Positions 46,647 through 58,521 are shown, counted from the stretch's first letter. The stretch is 64,000 bases of DNA from Cavia porcellus (GCF_034190915.1 NW_026947702.1:62001-126000), one strand, 5' to 3'. Notes: generated by a model from the sequence alone, not told the origin. Numbers and translations are program-made.

Positions 46647-49501
46647 AAAAGCACCGCGGCGTGGTCAGCATGCGGAGGTCAGGGAACATGCAGTGGTAAT
46701 GTAGGATAGGTTTCTGAAAAACATCGCGGGTTGGTGCGCATTGTATGGGTGTGTGTTACATTACATTCACTAGTAGGAGTGAGAAAAACATCACGGGGTG
46801 GTGTGAATCGGAGGGTCTGAATTAGGATAGGCAGTGAGTGGCAATGTAGGATGGAGAAAAGCACCGCGGGGTGGTCAGCATAGGGAGGTGAGCGAACATG
46901 CAGTGGCAATGTAGGATAGGTTTCTGAAAAACATCGTGGGGTTTTGCGCATTGTATGGGTGTGTGTTACATTACATTCACTAGTAGGAGTCAGAAAAACA
47001 TCGCGGGATGGTGAGAATCGGAGGTTCTAAATTAGGATAGGCAGTGAGTGGCAATTTAGGATGGAGAAAAGCACCGCGGGGTGGTCAGCATGGGGAGGTC
47101 AGGGAACATTCAGTGGCAATGTAGGATAGATTTCTGAAAAACATCGCGGGGTGGTGCGCATTGTATGGGAGTGTGTTACATTACATACACTAGTGGGAGT
47201 GAGAAAAACATCACGGAGTGGTGCGCATTGTATGGGTTTGTGTTACATTACATTCACTAGTAGGAGTGAGAAAAACATCACGCAGTGGTGTGAATCGGAG
47301 GGTCCGAATTAGGATAGGCAGTGAGTCACAATGTAGGATGGAGAAAAGCACCGCCGTGTGGTCAGCATGGGGAGGTCAGGGAACATGCAGTGGCAATGTA
47401 GGATAGTTTTCTGAAAAACATCACGGGGTGGTGCGCATTGTATGGGTGTGTGTTACATTACATTCACTAGTAGGAGTGAGAAAAACATCACGAGGAGGTG
47501 TGCATCGGAGGGTCTGAGTTAGGATAGGCAGTGAGTGTCAATGTAGGATGAAGAAAAGCACCGCGGGGTGGTCAGCATGGGGAGCTCAGGGAACATGCAG
47601 TGGCAATGTAGGATAGGTTTCTGAAAAACATCGCGGGGTGGTGCGCATTGTATGGGTGTGTGTTACATTACATTCACTAGTAGGAGTGAGAAAAATATCA
47701 CGGTGTGGTGTGAATTGGAGGGTCTGAATTAGGATAGGCAGTGAGTGCCAATGTAGGATGGAGAAAAGCACCGCGGGGTGGTCAGCATGGGGAGGTCAGG
47801 GAACATGCAGTGGCAATGTAGGACTGGTTTCCGAAAAACATCGCGGGGTGGTGCGCATTGTATGGGTGTGTGTTACATTACATTCACTAGTAGGAGTGAG
47901 AAAACATCACGGGGTGGTGTGAATCGGAGGGTCTGAATTAGGATAGGCAGTGCGTGGCAATGTAGGATGGAGAAAAGCACCGCGGGGTGGTCAGCATGTG
48001 GAGGTCAGGGAACATGCAGTGGCAATGTAGGATAGGTTTCTGAAAAACATGGCGGGGTGGTGCGCATTGTATGGGTGTGTGTTACATTACATTCACCAGT
48101 AGGAGTGAGAAAAACATCACGGGGTGGTGCGCATTGTATGGGTGTGTGTTACATTACATTCACTATTAGGAGTGAGAAAAACATCACGGGGTGGTGTGAA
48201 TCGGAGGGTCTGAATTAGGATAGGCAGTGAGAAGCAATGTAGGATGGAGAAAAGCACCTCGGTGTGGTCAGCATGGGGAGGTCAGGGAACATGCACTGGC
48301 AATGTAGGATAGGTTTCTGAAAAACATCGCGGGGTGGTGCGCATTGTATGGGTGTGTGTTATATTACATTCACTAGTAGGAGTGAGAAAAACATCACGGG
48401 GTGGTGTGAATCGGAGGGTCTGAATTACGATAGGCAGTGAGTGGCAATGTAGGATGGAGAAAAGCACCGAGGGGTGGTCAGCATGGGGAGGTCAGGGAAC
48501 ATGCAATATCAATGTAGGATAGGTTTCTGAAAAAAATCGCGGGGTGGTGCGCATTGTATGGGTGTGTGTTACATTACATTCACTAGTAGGAATGAGAAAA
48601 ACATCACGGGGTTGTGCACATTGTATGGGTGTGTGTTACATTACATTCACTAGTAGGAGTGAGAAAAACATCACGGGGTGGTGTGAATCAAAGGGTCTGA
48701 ATTAGGATAGGCAGTGAGAGGCAATGTAGGATGGAGAAAAGCACCTCGGTGTGGTCATCATGGGGAGGTCAGGGAACATGCAGTGGCAATGTAGGATAGG
48801 TTTCTGAAAAACATCGCGGGGTGGTGCGCATTGTATGGGTGTGTGTTACATTACATTCACTAGTAGGAGTGAGAAAAACATCACGGGGTGGTGTGAATCG
48901 GAGGGTCTAAATTAGGATAGGCAGTGAGTGGCAATGTAGGATGGAGAAAAGCACCGCGGGGTTGTCAGCATTGGGAGGTCAGGGAACATGCAGTATCAAT
49001 GTAGGATAGGTTTCTGAAAAACATCGCGGGGTTGGTGCGCATTGTATGGGTGTGTGTTACATTACATTCACTAGTAGGAGTGAGAAAAACATCACGGGGT
49101 GGTGCACATTGTATGGGTGTGTGTTACATTACATTCACTAGTAGGAGTGAGAAAAACATCACGGGGTGGTGCACATTGTATGGGTGTGTGTTACATTACA
49201 TTCACTAGTAGGAGTGAGAAAAACATCACGGGGTGGTGTGAATCGGAGGGTCTGAATTAGGATAGGCAGTGATTGGCAATGTAGGATGGAGAAAAGCACC
49301 GCAGGCTGGTCAGCATGGGGAGGTCAGGGAACATGCAGTGGCAATGTAGGATAGGTTTCCGAAAAACATCGCGGGGTGGTGCGCATTGTATGGGTGTGTG
49401 TTACATTACATTCACTAGTAGGAGTGAGAAAAACATCACGCGGTGGTGTGAATCGGAGGGTCTGAATTAGGATAGGCAGTGAGTGGCAATATAGGATGTA
49501 G
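46647..49501 (+). repeat. Diverged monomers, few long-range copies
   Basis: Starts: 46647, 46857 (CAB), 47067 (CAAB), 47344, 47554 (CAB), 47764 (CAB, 209, one A lost in GAGAAAACATC), 47973 (CAAB), 48250 (CAB), 48460 (CAAB), 48737 (CAB), 48947 (CAAAB, 345 bp), 49292 (CAB). The first two match 43717-44136 at offset 2,930. The rest carry many private substitutions, as expected of an old array segment that has not been homogenised lately. Confidence 0.84.
48947..49291 (+). repeat. CAAAB monomer (345 bp)
   Basis: It has three A subunits, the second and third both with GCACATTG. One extra T sits in the first A head (GCGGGGTTGGTG), explaining 345 rather than 344 bp. Confidence 0.88.
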
Positions 49502-50398
49502 AAAAGCACCGCGGGGTGGTCAGCATGGGGAGGTCAGGGAACATGCAGTGGCAATGTAGGATAGGTTTCTGAAAAACATCGCGGGGTGGGGCGCATTGTA
49601 TGGGTGTGTGTTACATTACATTCACTAGTAGGAGTGAGAAAAACATCACGGGATGGTGTGCATTGTATGGGTGTGTGTTACATTACATTCACTAGTAGGA
49701 GTGAGAAAAACATCACGGGGTGGTGTGAATCGGAGGGTCTGAATTAGGATAGGCCGTGAATGGCAATGTAGGATCAAGAAAAGCACCGCGGGATGGTCAG
49801 CATGGGGAGGTCAGGGAACATGCAGTGGCAATGTAGGATAGGTTTCTGAAAAACATCGCTGGGTGGTGCGCATTGTATGGGTGTGTGTTACATTACATTC
49901 ACTAGTAGGAGTGAGAAAAACATCACGGGGTGGTTCACATTGTATGGGTGTGTGTTACATTACATTCACTAGTAGGAGTGAGAAAAACATCACGGGGTGG
50001 TGTGAATCGGAGGGTCTGAATTAGGATAGGCAGTGAGAGGCAATGTAGGATGGAGAAAAGCACCTCGGGGTGGTCAGCATGTGGAGGTCAGGGAACATGC
50101 AGTGGCAATGTAGGATAGGTTTCTGAAAAACATCGCGGGGTGGTGCGCATTGTATGGGTGTGTGTTACATTACATTCACTAGTAGGAGTGAGAAAAACAC
50201 GTGGTGGTGCGCATTGTATGGGTGTTTGTTACATTACATTTACTAGTAGGAGTTAGAAAAACATCACGGGGTGGTGTGAATCGGAGGGTCTGAATTAGGA
50301 TAGGCAGTGAGAGGCAATGTAGGATGGAAAAAGCACCTCGGGGTGGTCAGCATTTGGATGTCAGGGAACATGCAGTGGCAATGTAGGATAGGTTTCTG

Positions 50399-50465
50399 AA
50401 AAACATCGCGGGGTGGTGCGCATTGTATGGGTGTGTGTTACATTACATTCACTAGTAGGAGTGAG
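50399..50465 (+). repeat. Reference copy of subunit A (67 bp)
   Basis: Consensus A opens with AAAAACATCGCGGGGTGGT, followed by GCGCATTGTATGGGTGTG, then TTACATTACATTCACTAGT, and ends AGGAGTGAG. A is the only subunit that varies in copy number (one to four per monomer). It contains the ACTAGT palindrome. The TTACATTACATTCACTAGT stretch is the least variable part of the array by eye. The few variants seen there include CACTATTAG, CACCAGTAG and TTTACTAG. Confidence 0.9.
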
Positions 50466-50538
50466 AAAAACATCACGGGGTGGTGTGAATCGGAGGGTCT
50501 GAATTAGGATAGGCAGTGAGTGGCAATGTAGGATGGAG
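50466..50538 (+). repeat. Reference copy of subunit B (73 bp)
   Basis: Consensus B opens with AAAAACATCACGGGGTGGT, continues TGTGAATCGGAGGGTCTG, AATTAGGATAGGCAGTGAG, and ends TGGCAATGTAGGATGGAG. Its head differs from that of the first A by one base, CATCAC instead of CATCGC. Its tail CAATGTAGGATGGAG resembles the A tail CACTAGTAGGAGTGAG and the C motif CAATGTAGGATAGG. This supports a common ~70-bp ancestor for the three subunits. Confidence 0.9.
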
Positions 50539-50608
50539 AAAAGCACCGCGGGGTGGTCAGCATGGGGAGGTCAGGGAACATGCAGTGGCAATGTAGGATA
50601 GGTTTCTG
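50539..50608 (+). repeat. Reference copy of subunit C (70 bp)
   Basis: This copy matches the consensus I derived for C. It opens with the head AAAAGCACCGCGGGGTGGT, continues with a G-rich part containing GCATGGGGAGGTCAGGG, then GTGGCAATGTAGGAT, and ends TAGGTTTCTG. The head is shared with A and B; the GTGGCAATGTAGGAT part is shared with B. C holds the CCGCGG palindrome and is the most variable subunit across the array (for example GCATGCCGAGG, GCATTGGGAGG, GGTTAAGGAAC and GGTGAGCGAAC types). These types are good markers for aligning higher-order repeat copies. Confidence 0.9.
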
Positions 50609-51025
50609 AAAAACATCGCGGGGTGGTGCGCATTGTATGGGTGTGTGTTACATTACATTCACTAGTAGGAGTGAGAAAAACATCATGGGGTGGTGCGCAT
50701 TGTATGGGTGTGTGTTACATTACATTCACTAGTAGGAGTGAGAAAAACATCACGGGGTGGTGTGAATCGGAGGGTCTGAATTAGGATAGGCAGTGAGTGG
50801 CAATGTAGGGTGGAGAAAAGCACCGCGGGGTGGTCAGCATGGGGAGGTCAGGGAACATGCAGTGGCAATGTAGGATAGGTTTCCGAAAAACATCGCGGGG
50901 TGTTGCGCATTATATGGGTGTGTGTTACATTACATTCAGTAGTAGGAGTGAGAAAAACACATTGGAGTGGTGTGAATCGGATGGTCTGAATTAGGATAGG
51001 CAGTGAGTGGCAATGTAGGATGGAG

Positions 51026-51436
51026 AAAAGCACCGCGGGGTGGTCAGTATGGGGAAGTCAGGGAACATGCAGTGGCAAAGTAGGATAGGTTTCTGAAAAA
51101 AATCGCGGGGTGGTGCGCATTGTATGGGTGTGTGTTACATTACATTCACTAGTAGGAGTGAGAAAAACATCACGGGGTGGTGCGCATTGTATGGGTGTGT
51201 GTTACATTACATTCACTAGTAGGAGTGAGAAAAACATCACGGGGTGGTGCGCAATGTATGGGTGTGTGTTACATTACGTTCACTAGTAGGAGTGAGAAAA
51301 ACATCACGGGGTGGTGCGCATTGTATGGGTGTGTGTTACATTACATTCATTAGTAGGAGTGAGAAAAACATCACGGGGTGGTGTGAATCGGAGGGTCTGA
51401 ATTAGGATAGGCAGTGTGTGGCAATGTGGGATGGAG
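51026..51436 (+). repeat. CAAAAB monomer (411 bp), largest complete one
   Basis: It has four A subunits. The first has AAAAAAATCGCGG, the others the CATCACGG head. The third has GCGCAATGT and TTACGTTC; the fourth has TTCATTAG. The truncated monomer at 63719 is its counterpart in the next super-repeat copy. Confidence 0.92.
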
Positions 51437-52475
51437 AAAAGGACCGAGGGGTGGTCAGCATGGGGAGGTCAGGGAACATGCAGTGGCAATGTAGGATAGG
51501 ATTCTGAAAAACATCGCGGGGTGGTGCGCTTTGTATGGGTGTGTGTTACATTACATTCACTAGTAGGAGTGACAAAAACATCACGGAGTGGTGGGCATTG
51601 TATGGGTGTGTGTTACATTACATTCACTAGTAGGAGTGAGAAAAACATCACGGAGTGGTTTGAATCGGAGGGTCTGAATTAGGATAGGCAGTGAGTGGCA
51701 ATGTAGGATGGAGAAAAGCACCGCGGGGTGGTCAGCATGGGGAGGTCAGGGAACATGCAATGGCAATGGAGGATAGGTTTCTGAAAAACATCGCGGGGTG
51801 GTGCGCATTGTATGGGTGTGAGTTACATTACATTCACTAGTAGGAGTGAGAAAAACATCACGGGGTGGTGCGCATTGTATGGGTGTGTGTTACATTACAT
51901 TCACTAGTAGGAGTGTGAAAAACATCACGGGGTGGTGTGAATCGGAGGGTCTGAATTAGGATAGGCAGTGAGAGGCAATGTAGGATGGAAAAAGCACCTC
52001 GAGGTGGTCAGCATGGGGAGGTCAGGGAACATGCAGTGGCAATGTAGGATAGGTTTCTGAAAAACATCGCGGGGTGGTGCGCATTGTAGGGGTGTGTGTT
52101 ACATTACATTCACTAGTAGGAGTGAGAAAAACATTACGGGGTGGTGTGAATTGGTGGGTCTGAATTAGGATAGGCAGTGAGTGGCAATGTAGGATGGAGA
52201 AAAGCACCGCGGGGTGGTCAGCATGGGGAGGTCATGGAACATGCAATATCAATGTAGGATAGGTTTCTGAAAAACATCGCGGGGTGGTGCGCATTGTATG
52301 GTTGTGTGTTACATTACATTCACTAGTAGGAGTGAGACAAAAATCACGGGGTGGTGCACATTGTATGGGTGTGTGTTACATTACATTCACTAGTAGGAGT
52401 GAGAAAACATAACGGGGTGGTGTGAATCGGAGGATCTGAATTAGGATAGGCAGTGTGTGGCAATGTGGGATGGAG

Positions 52476-52819
52476 AAAAGCACCGCGGGGTGGTCAGCAT
52501 GGGGAGGTCAGGGAACATGCAGTGGCAATGTAGGATAGGTTTGTGAAAAACATCGCGGGGTGGTGCGCATTGTATGGGTGTGTGTTACATTACATTCACT
52601 AGTAGGAGTGAGAAAAACATCACGGGATGGTGCGCATTGTATGGGTGTGTGTTACATTACATTCACTAGTAGGAGTGAGAAAAACATCACGGGATGGTGC
52701 GCATTGTATGGGTGTGTGTTACATTACATTCACTAGTAGGAGTGAGAAAAACATCACGGGGTGGTGGGAATCGGAGGGTCTGAATTAGGATTGGCAGTGA
52801 GTGGCAATGTAGGATGGAG
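52476..52819 (+). repeat. CAAAB monomer (344 bp), HOR-III position 5
   Basis: It has three A subunits, the last two with CACGGGATGGTG. The same monomer is at 54623, 57190 and 60177, at the same place in each HOR-III copy, so this triple A was fixed before HOR-III was amplified. Confidence 0.92.
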
Positions 52820-53306
52820 AAAAGCACTGCGGGATGGTCAGCATGGGGAAGTCAGGGAACATGCAGTGGCAATGTAGGATAGGTTTCCGAAAAACATCGC
52901 GGGGTGGTGCGCATTGTATGGGTGTGTGTTACATTACATTCACTAGTAGGAGTGAGAAAAACATCACGGGGTGGTGCGCATTGTATGGGTGTGTGTTACA
53001 TTACATTCACTAGTAGGAGTGAGAAAAACATCACGGGGTGGTGTGAATCGGAGGGTCTGAATTAGGATAGGCAGTGAGTGGCAATGTAGGATGGAGAAAA
53101 GCACCGCGGGGTGGTCAGCATGGGGAGGTCAGGGAACATGCAGTGGCAATGTAGGATAGGTTTCTAAAAAACATCGCGGGGTGGTGCGCATTGTATGGGT
53201 GTGTGTTACATTACATTCACCAGTAGGAGTGAGAAAAACATCACGGGGTGCTGTGAATCGGAGGGTCTAAATTAGGATAGGCAGTGAGTGGCAATGTAGG
53301 ATGGAG

Positions 53307-53583
53307 AAAAGCACCGCGGGGTGGTCAGCATGGGGAGGTCAGGGAACATGCAGTGGCAATGTAGGATAGGTTTCCGAAAAACACCGCGGGGTGGTGCGCA
53401 TTGTATGGGTGTGTGTTACATTACATTCACTAGTAGGAGTGAGAAAAACATCACGGGGTGGTGCGCATTGTATGGGTGTGTGTTACATTACATTCATTAG
53501 TAGGAGTGAGAAAAACATCACGGGGTGGTGTGAATCGGAGGGTCTGAATTAGGATAGGCAGTGTGTGGCAATGTGGGATGGAG
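53307..53583 (+). repeat. Hybrid monomer ending HOR-III copy 1
   Basis: C resembles the 55454 type (TTTCCGAAAAAC). The A-A-B part matches the end of the 51026 monomer (TTCATTAGTAGG, GTGTGTGGCAATGTGGG) and leads to the GGACCGAGGG junction. It makes copy 1 shorter by two monomers than copy 2. Confidence 0.82.
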
Positions 53584-54622
53584 AAAAGGACCGAGGGGTG
53601 GTCAGCATGGGGAGGTCAGGGAACATGCAGTGGCAATGTAGGATAGGATTCTGAAAAACATCGCGGGGTGGTGCGCTTTGTATGGGTGTGTGTTACATTA
53701 CATTCACTAGTAGGAGTGACAAAAACATCACGGGGTGGTGGGCATTGTATGGGTGTGTGTTACATTACATTCACTAGTAGGAGTGAGAAAAACATCACGG
53801 AGTGGTTTGAATCGGAGGGTCTGAATTAGGATAGGCAGTGAGTGGCAATTTAGGATGGAGAAAAGCACCGCGGGGTGGTCAGCATGGGGAGGTCAGGGAA
53901 CATGCAATGGCAATGGAGGATAGGTTTCTGAAAAACATCGCGGGGTGGTGCGCATTGTATGGGTGTGAGTTACATTACATTCACTAGTAGGAGTGAGAAA
54001 AACATCACGGGGTGGTGCGCATTGTATGGGTGTGTGTTACATTACATTCACTAGTAGGAGTGTGAAAAACATCACGGGGTGGTGTGAATCGGAGGGTCTG
54101 AATTAGGATAGGCAGTGAGAGGCAATGTAGGATGGAAAAAGCACCTCGACGTGGTCAGCATGGGGAGGTCAGGGAACATGCAGTGGCAATGTAGGATAGG
54201 TTTCTGAAAAACATCGCGGGGTGGTGCGCATTGTATGGGTGTGTGTTACATTACATTCACTAGTAGGAGTGAGAAAAACATTACGGGGTGGTGTGAATTG
54301 GTGGGTCTGAATTAGGATAGGCAGTGAGTGGCAATGTAGGATGGAGAAAAGCACCGCGGGGTGGTCAGCATGGGGAGGTCATGGAACATGCAATATCAAT
54401 GTAGGATAGGTTTCTGAAAAACATCGCGGGGTGGTGCGCATTGTATGGGTGTGTGTTACATTACATTCACTAGTAGGAGTGAGACAAACATCACGGGGTG
54501 GTGCACATTGTATGGGTGTGTGTTACATTACATTCACTAGTAGGAGTGAGAAAACATAACGGGGTGGTGTGAATCGGAGGGTCTGAATTAGGATAGGCAG
54601 TGTGTGGCAATGTGGGATGGAG

Positions 54623-54966
54623 AAAAGCACCGCGGGGTGGTCAGCATGGGGAGGTCAGGGAACATGCAGTGGCAATGTAGATTAGGTTTGTGAAAAACAT
54701 CGCGGGGTGGTGCGCATTGTATGGGTGTGTGTTACATTACATTCACTAGTAGGAGTGAGAAAATCATCACGGGATGGTGCGCATTGTATGGGTGTGTGTT
54801 ACATTACATTCACTAGTAGGAGTGAGAAAAACATCACGGGATGGTGCGCATTGTATGGGTGTGTGTTACATTACATTCACTAGTAGGAGTGAGAAAAACA
54901 TCACGGGGTGGTGGGAATCGGAGGGTCTGAATTAGGATTGGCAGTGAGTGGCAATGTAGGATGGAG
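54623..54966 (+). repeat. CAAAB monomer (344 bp), HOR-III copy 2
   Basis: Counterpart of 52476 at offset 2,147. It carries the private change GAAAATCATCACGG at about 54761. Confidence 0.9.
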
Positions 54967-55243
54967 AAAAGCACTGCGGGATGGTCAGCATGGGGAAGTC
55001 AGGGAACATGCAGTGGCAATGTAGGATAGGTTTCCGAAAAACATCGCGGGGTGGTGCGCATTGTATGGGTGTGTGTTACATTACATTCACTAGTAGGAGT
55101 GAGAAAAACATCACGGGGTGGTGCGCATTGTATGGGTGTGTGTTACATTACATTCACTAGTAGGAGTGAGAAAAACATCACGGGGTGGTGTGAATCGGAG
55201 GGTCTGAATTAGGATAGGCAGTGAGTGGCAATGTAGGATGGAG
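54967..55243 (+). repeat. Hybrid monomer in HOR-III copy 2
   Basis: The left part (CACTGCGGGATGG, GGGAAGTCAGG, TTTCCG) equals 57534. The A-A-B architecture and right part equal 57954. Copies 3 and 4 have three monomers here; copies 1 (52820) and 2 have this single one, a difference of 420 bp. Confidence 0.85.
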
Positions 55244-55534
55244 AAAAGCACCGCGGGGTGGTCAGCATGGGGAGGTCAGGGAACATGCAGTGGCAATGTA
55301 GGATAGGTTTCTAAAAAACATCGCGGGGTGGTGCGCATTGTATGGGTGTGTGTTACATTACATTCACCAGTAGGAGTGAGAAAAACATCACGGGGTGCTG
55401 TGAATCGGAGGGTCTAAATTAGGATAGGCAGTGAGTGGCAATGTAGGATGGAGAAAAGCACCGCGGGGTGGTCAGCATGGGGAGGTCAGGGAACATGCAG
55501 TGGCAATGTAGGATAGGTTTCCGAAAAACATCGC

Positions 55535-55543
55535 GGGGGGGGG
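55535..55543 (+). repeat. 9-G run in A head, HOR-III copy 2
   Basis: The usual GGGGTGGTG of the A head has become nine G by two T-to-G changes. The intermediate GGGGTGGGG is common elsewhere (for example 14088 and 49584). Confidence 0.85.
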
Positions 55544-57189
55544 CGCATTGTATGGGTGTGTGTTACATTACATTCACTAGTAGAAGTGAGAAAAACATCA
55601 CGGGGTGGTGTGAATCGGATGGTCTGAATTAGGATAGGCAGTGAGTGGCAATGTAGGATGGAGAAAAGCACCGCGGGGTGGTCAGCATGGGGAGTTCAGG
55701 GAACATGCAGTGGCAATATAAGATAGGTTTCTGAAAAACTTCGTGGGGTGGTGCGCATTGTATGGGTGTGTGTTACATTACATTCACTAGTAGGAGTGAG
55801 AAAAACATCACGGGGTGGTGCACATTGTATGGGTGTGTGTTACATTACATTCACTAGTAGGAGTGAGAAAAACATCACGGGGTGGTGTGAATCGGAGGGT
55901 CTGAATTAGGATAGGCAGTGATTGGCAATGTAGGATGGAGAAAAGCACCGCGGGCTGGTCAGCATGGGGAGGTCAGGGAACATGCAGTGGCAATGTAGGA
56001 TAGGTTTCCGAAAAACATCGCGGGGTGGTGCGCATTGTATGGGTGTGTGTTACATTACATTCACTAGTAGGAGTGAGAAAAACATCACGCGGTGGTGTGA
56101 ATCAGAGGGTCTGAATTAGGATAGGCAGTGAGTGGCAATGTAGGATGTAGAAAAGCACCGCGGTGTGGTCAGCATGGGGAGGTCAGGGAACATGCAGTGG
56201 CAATGTAGGATAGGATTCTGAAAAACATCGCGGGGTGGTGCGCTTTGTATGGGTGTGTGTTACATTACATTCACTAGTAGGAGTGACAAAAACATCACGG
56301 GGTGGTGGGCATTGTAAGGGTGTGTGTTACATTACATTCACTAGTAGGAGTGAGAAAAACATCACGGAGTGGTTTGAATCAGAGGGTCTGAATTAGGATA
56401 GGCAGTGAGTGGCAATGTAGGATGGAGAAAAGCACCGCGGGGTGGTCAGCATGGGGAGGTCAGGGAACATGCAATGGCAATGGAGGATAGGTTTCTGAAA
56501 AACATCGCGGGGTGGTGCGCATTGTATGGGTGTGAGTTACATTACATTCACTAGTAGGAGTGAGAAAAACATCACGGGGTGGTGCGCATTGTATGGGTGT
56601 GTGTTACATTACATTCACTAGTAGGAGTGAGAAAAACATCACGGGGTGGTGTGAATCGGAGGGTCTGAATTAGGATAGGCAATGAGAGGCAATGTAGGAT
56701 GGAAAAAGCACCTCGAGGTGGTCAGCATGGGGAGGTCAGGGAACATGCAGTGGCAATGTAGGATAGGTTTCTGAAAAACATCGCGGGGTGGTGCGCATTG
56801 TATGGGTGTGTGTTACATTACATTCACTAGTAGGAGTGAGAAAAACATTACGGGGTGGTGTGAATTGGAGGGTCTGAATTAGGATAGGCAGTGAGTGGCA
56901 ATGTAGGATGGAGAAAAGCACCGCGGGGTGGTCAGCATGGGGAGGTCATGGAACATGCAGTATCAATGTAGGATAGGTTTCTGAAAAACATCGCGGGGTG
57001 GTGCGCATTGTATGGGTGTGTGTTACATTACATTCACTAGTAGGAGTGAGAAAAACATCACGGGGTGGTGCACATTGTATGGGTGTGTGTTACATTACAT
57101 TCACTAGTAGGAGTGAGAAAACATAACGGGGTGGTGTGAATCGGAGGGTCTGAATTAGGATAGGCAGTGTGTGGCAATGTGGGATGGAG

Positions 57190-57533
57190 AAAAGCACCGC
57201 GGGGTGGTCAGCATGGGGAGGTCAGGGAACATGCAGTGGCAATGTAGGATAGGTTTCTGAAAAACATCGCGGGGTGGTGCGCATTGTATGGGTGTGTGTT
57301 ACATTACATTCACTAGTAGGAGTGAGAAAAACATCACGGGATGGTGCGCATTGTATGGGTGTGTGTTACATTACATTCACTAGTAGGAGTGAGAAAAACA
57401 TCACGGGATGGTGCGCATTGTATGGGTGTGTGTTACATTACATTCACTAGTAGGAGTGAGAAAAACATCACGGGGTGGTGGGAATCGGAGGGTCTGAATT
57501 AGGATTGGCAGTGAGTGGCAATGTAGGATGGAG
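57190..57533 (+). repeat. CAAAB monomer (344 bp), HOR-III copy 3
   Basis: Counterpart of 52476 and 54623. It has the normal TTTCTG end of C where those two have TTTGTG. Confidence 0.9.
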
Positions 57534-58521
57534 AAAAGCACTGCGGGATGGTCAGCATGGGGAAGTCAGGGAACATGCAGTGGCAATGTAGGATAGGTTT
57601 CCGAAAAACATCGCGGGGTGGTGCGCATTGTATGGGTGTGTGTTACATTACATTCACTAGTAGGAGTGAGAAAAACATCACGGGGTGTTGTGAATCGGAG
57701 GGTCTGAATTAGGATAGGCAGTGACTGGCAATGTAGGATGGAGAAAAGCACCGCGGGGTGGTCAGCATCGGGAGGTCAGGGAACATGCAGTGGCAATGTA
57801 GGATAGGTTTCGGAAAAACATCGCGGGGTGGTGCGAATTATATGGGTGTGTGTTACATTACATTCACTAGTAGGAGTAAGAAAAACATCACGGGGTGGTG
57901 TGAATCGGAGGCTCTGAATTAGGATAGGCAGTGAGTGGCAATGTAGGATGGAGAAAAGCACCGCGGGGTGGTCAGCATGGGGAGGTCAGGGAACATGCAG
58001 TGGCAAAGTAGGATAGGTTTCTGAAAAACATCCCGGGGTGGTGCGCATTGCATGGGTGTGTGTTACATTACATTCACTAGTAGGAGTGAGAAAAACATCA
58101 CGGGGTGGTGCGCATTGTATGGGTGTGTGTTACATTACATTCACTAGTAGGAGTGAGAAAAACATCACGGGGTGGTGTGAATCGGAGGGTCTGAATTAGG
58201 ATAGGCAGTGAGTGGCAATGTAGGATGGAGAAAAGCACCGCGGGGTGGTCAGCATGGGGAGGTCAGGGAACATGCAGTGGCAATGTAGGATAGGTTTCTA
58301 AAAAACATCGTGGGGTGGTGCGCATTGTATGGGTGTGTGTTACATTACATTCACCAGTAGGAGTGAGAAAAACATCACGGGGTGCTGTGAATCGGAGGGT
58401 CTAAATTAGGATAGGCAGTGAGTGGCAATGTAGGATGGAGAAAAGCACCGCGGGGTGGTCAGCATGGGGAGGTCAGGGAACATGCAGTGGCAATGTAGGA
58501 TAGGTTTCCAAAAAACATCGC

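Larger units (their letters stand above)
49502..51436 (+). repeat. Header of the 12,693-bp super-repeat, copy 1
   Basis: Starts: 49502, 49779 (CAAB), 50056 (CAAB, 273 bp), 50329 (CAB), 50539 (CAAB), 50816 (CAB), 51026 (CAAAAB, 411 bp). The successive lengths 277, 277, 273, 210, 277, 210 reappear from 62195. Markers shared with that copy are TAGGCCGTGA, CGCTGGGTGG, GGTTCACATTG, ACACGTGGTGG, CATTTGGATGTC, GTAGGGTGGAG and GGATGGTCTG. Confidence 0.92.
51437..53583 (+). repeat. HOR-III copy 1, 2,147 bp, 8 monomers
   Basis: Starts: 51437 (CAAB), 51714 (CAAB, 276), 51990 (CAB), 52200 (CAAB, 276), 52476 (CAAAB), 52820 (CAAB), 53097 (CAB), 53307 (CAAB, hybrid). Markers are GGACCGAGGG, TGCGCTTTG, GAGTGACAAAAAC, GGTTTGAATCGG, GCAATGGCAATGG, GGAAAAAGCACC, GAAAACATAACGG and CACGGGATGG. 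The following 2,147 bp repeat it. The last monomer is a hybrid that returns to the GGACCGAGGG junction. Confidence 0.92.
53584..56150 (+). repeat. HOR-III copy 2, 2,567 bp, 10 monomers
   Basis: Starts: 53584 (CAAB), 53861 (CAAB, 276), 54137 (CAB), 54347 (CAAB, 276), 54623 (CAAAB), 54967 (CAAB, hybrid), 55244, 55454 (CAB), 55664 (CAAB), 55941 (CAB). It is 420 bp longer than copy 1 because it continues past the 55454 type into two more monomers. The A of 55454 holds a 9-G run. Confidence 0.92.

Noticed and set aside
50482..50492. RNA polymerase III B-box-like GGTGTGAATCG in B (8 of 11 matches to GGTTCGANTCC)
   Set aside because: The conserved TC of the box is missing, there is no well-placed A box and no tRNA-like fold. 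Origin from a tRNA-derived element is not supported.
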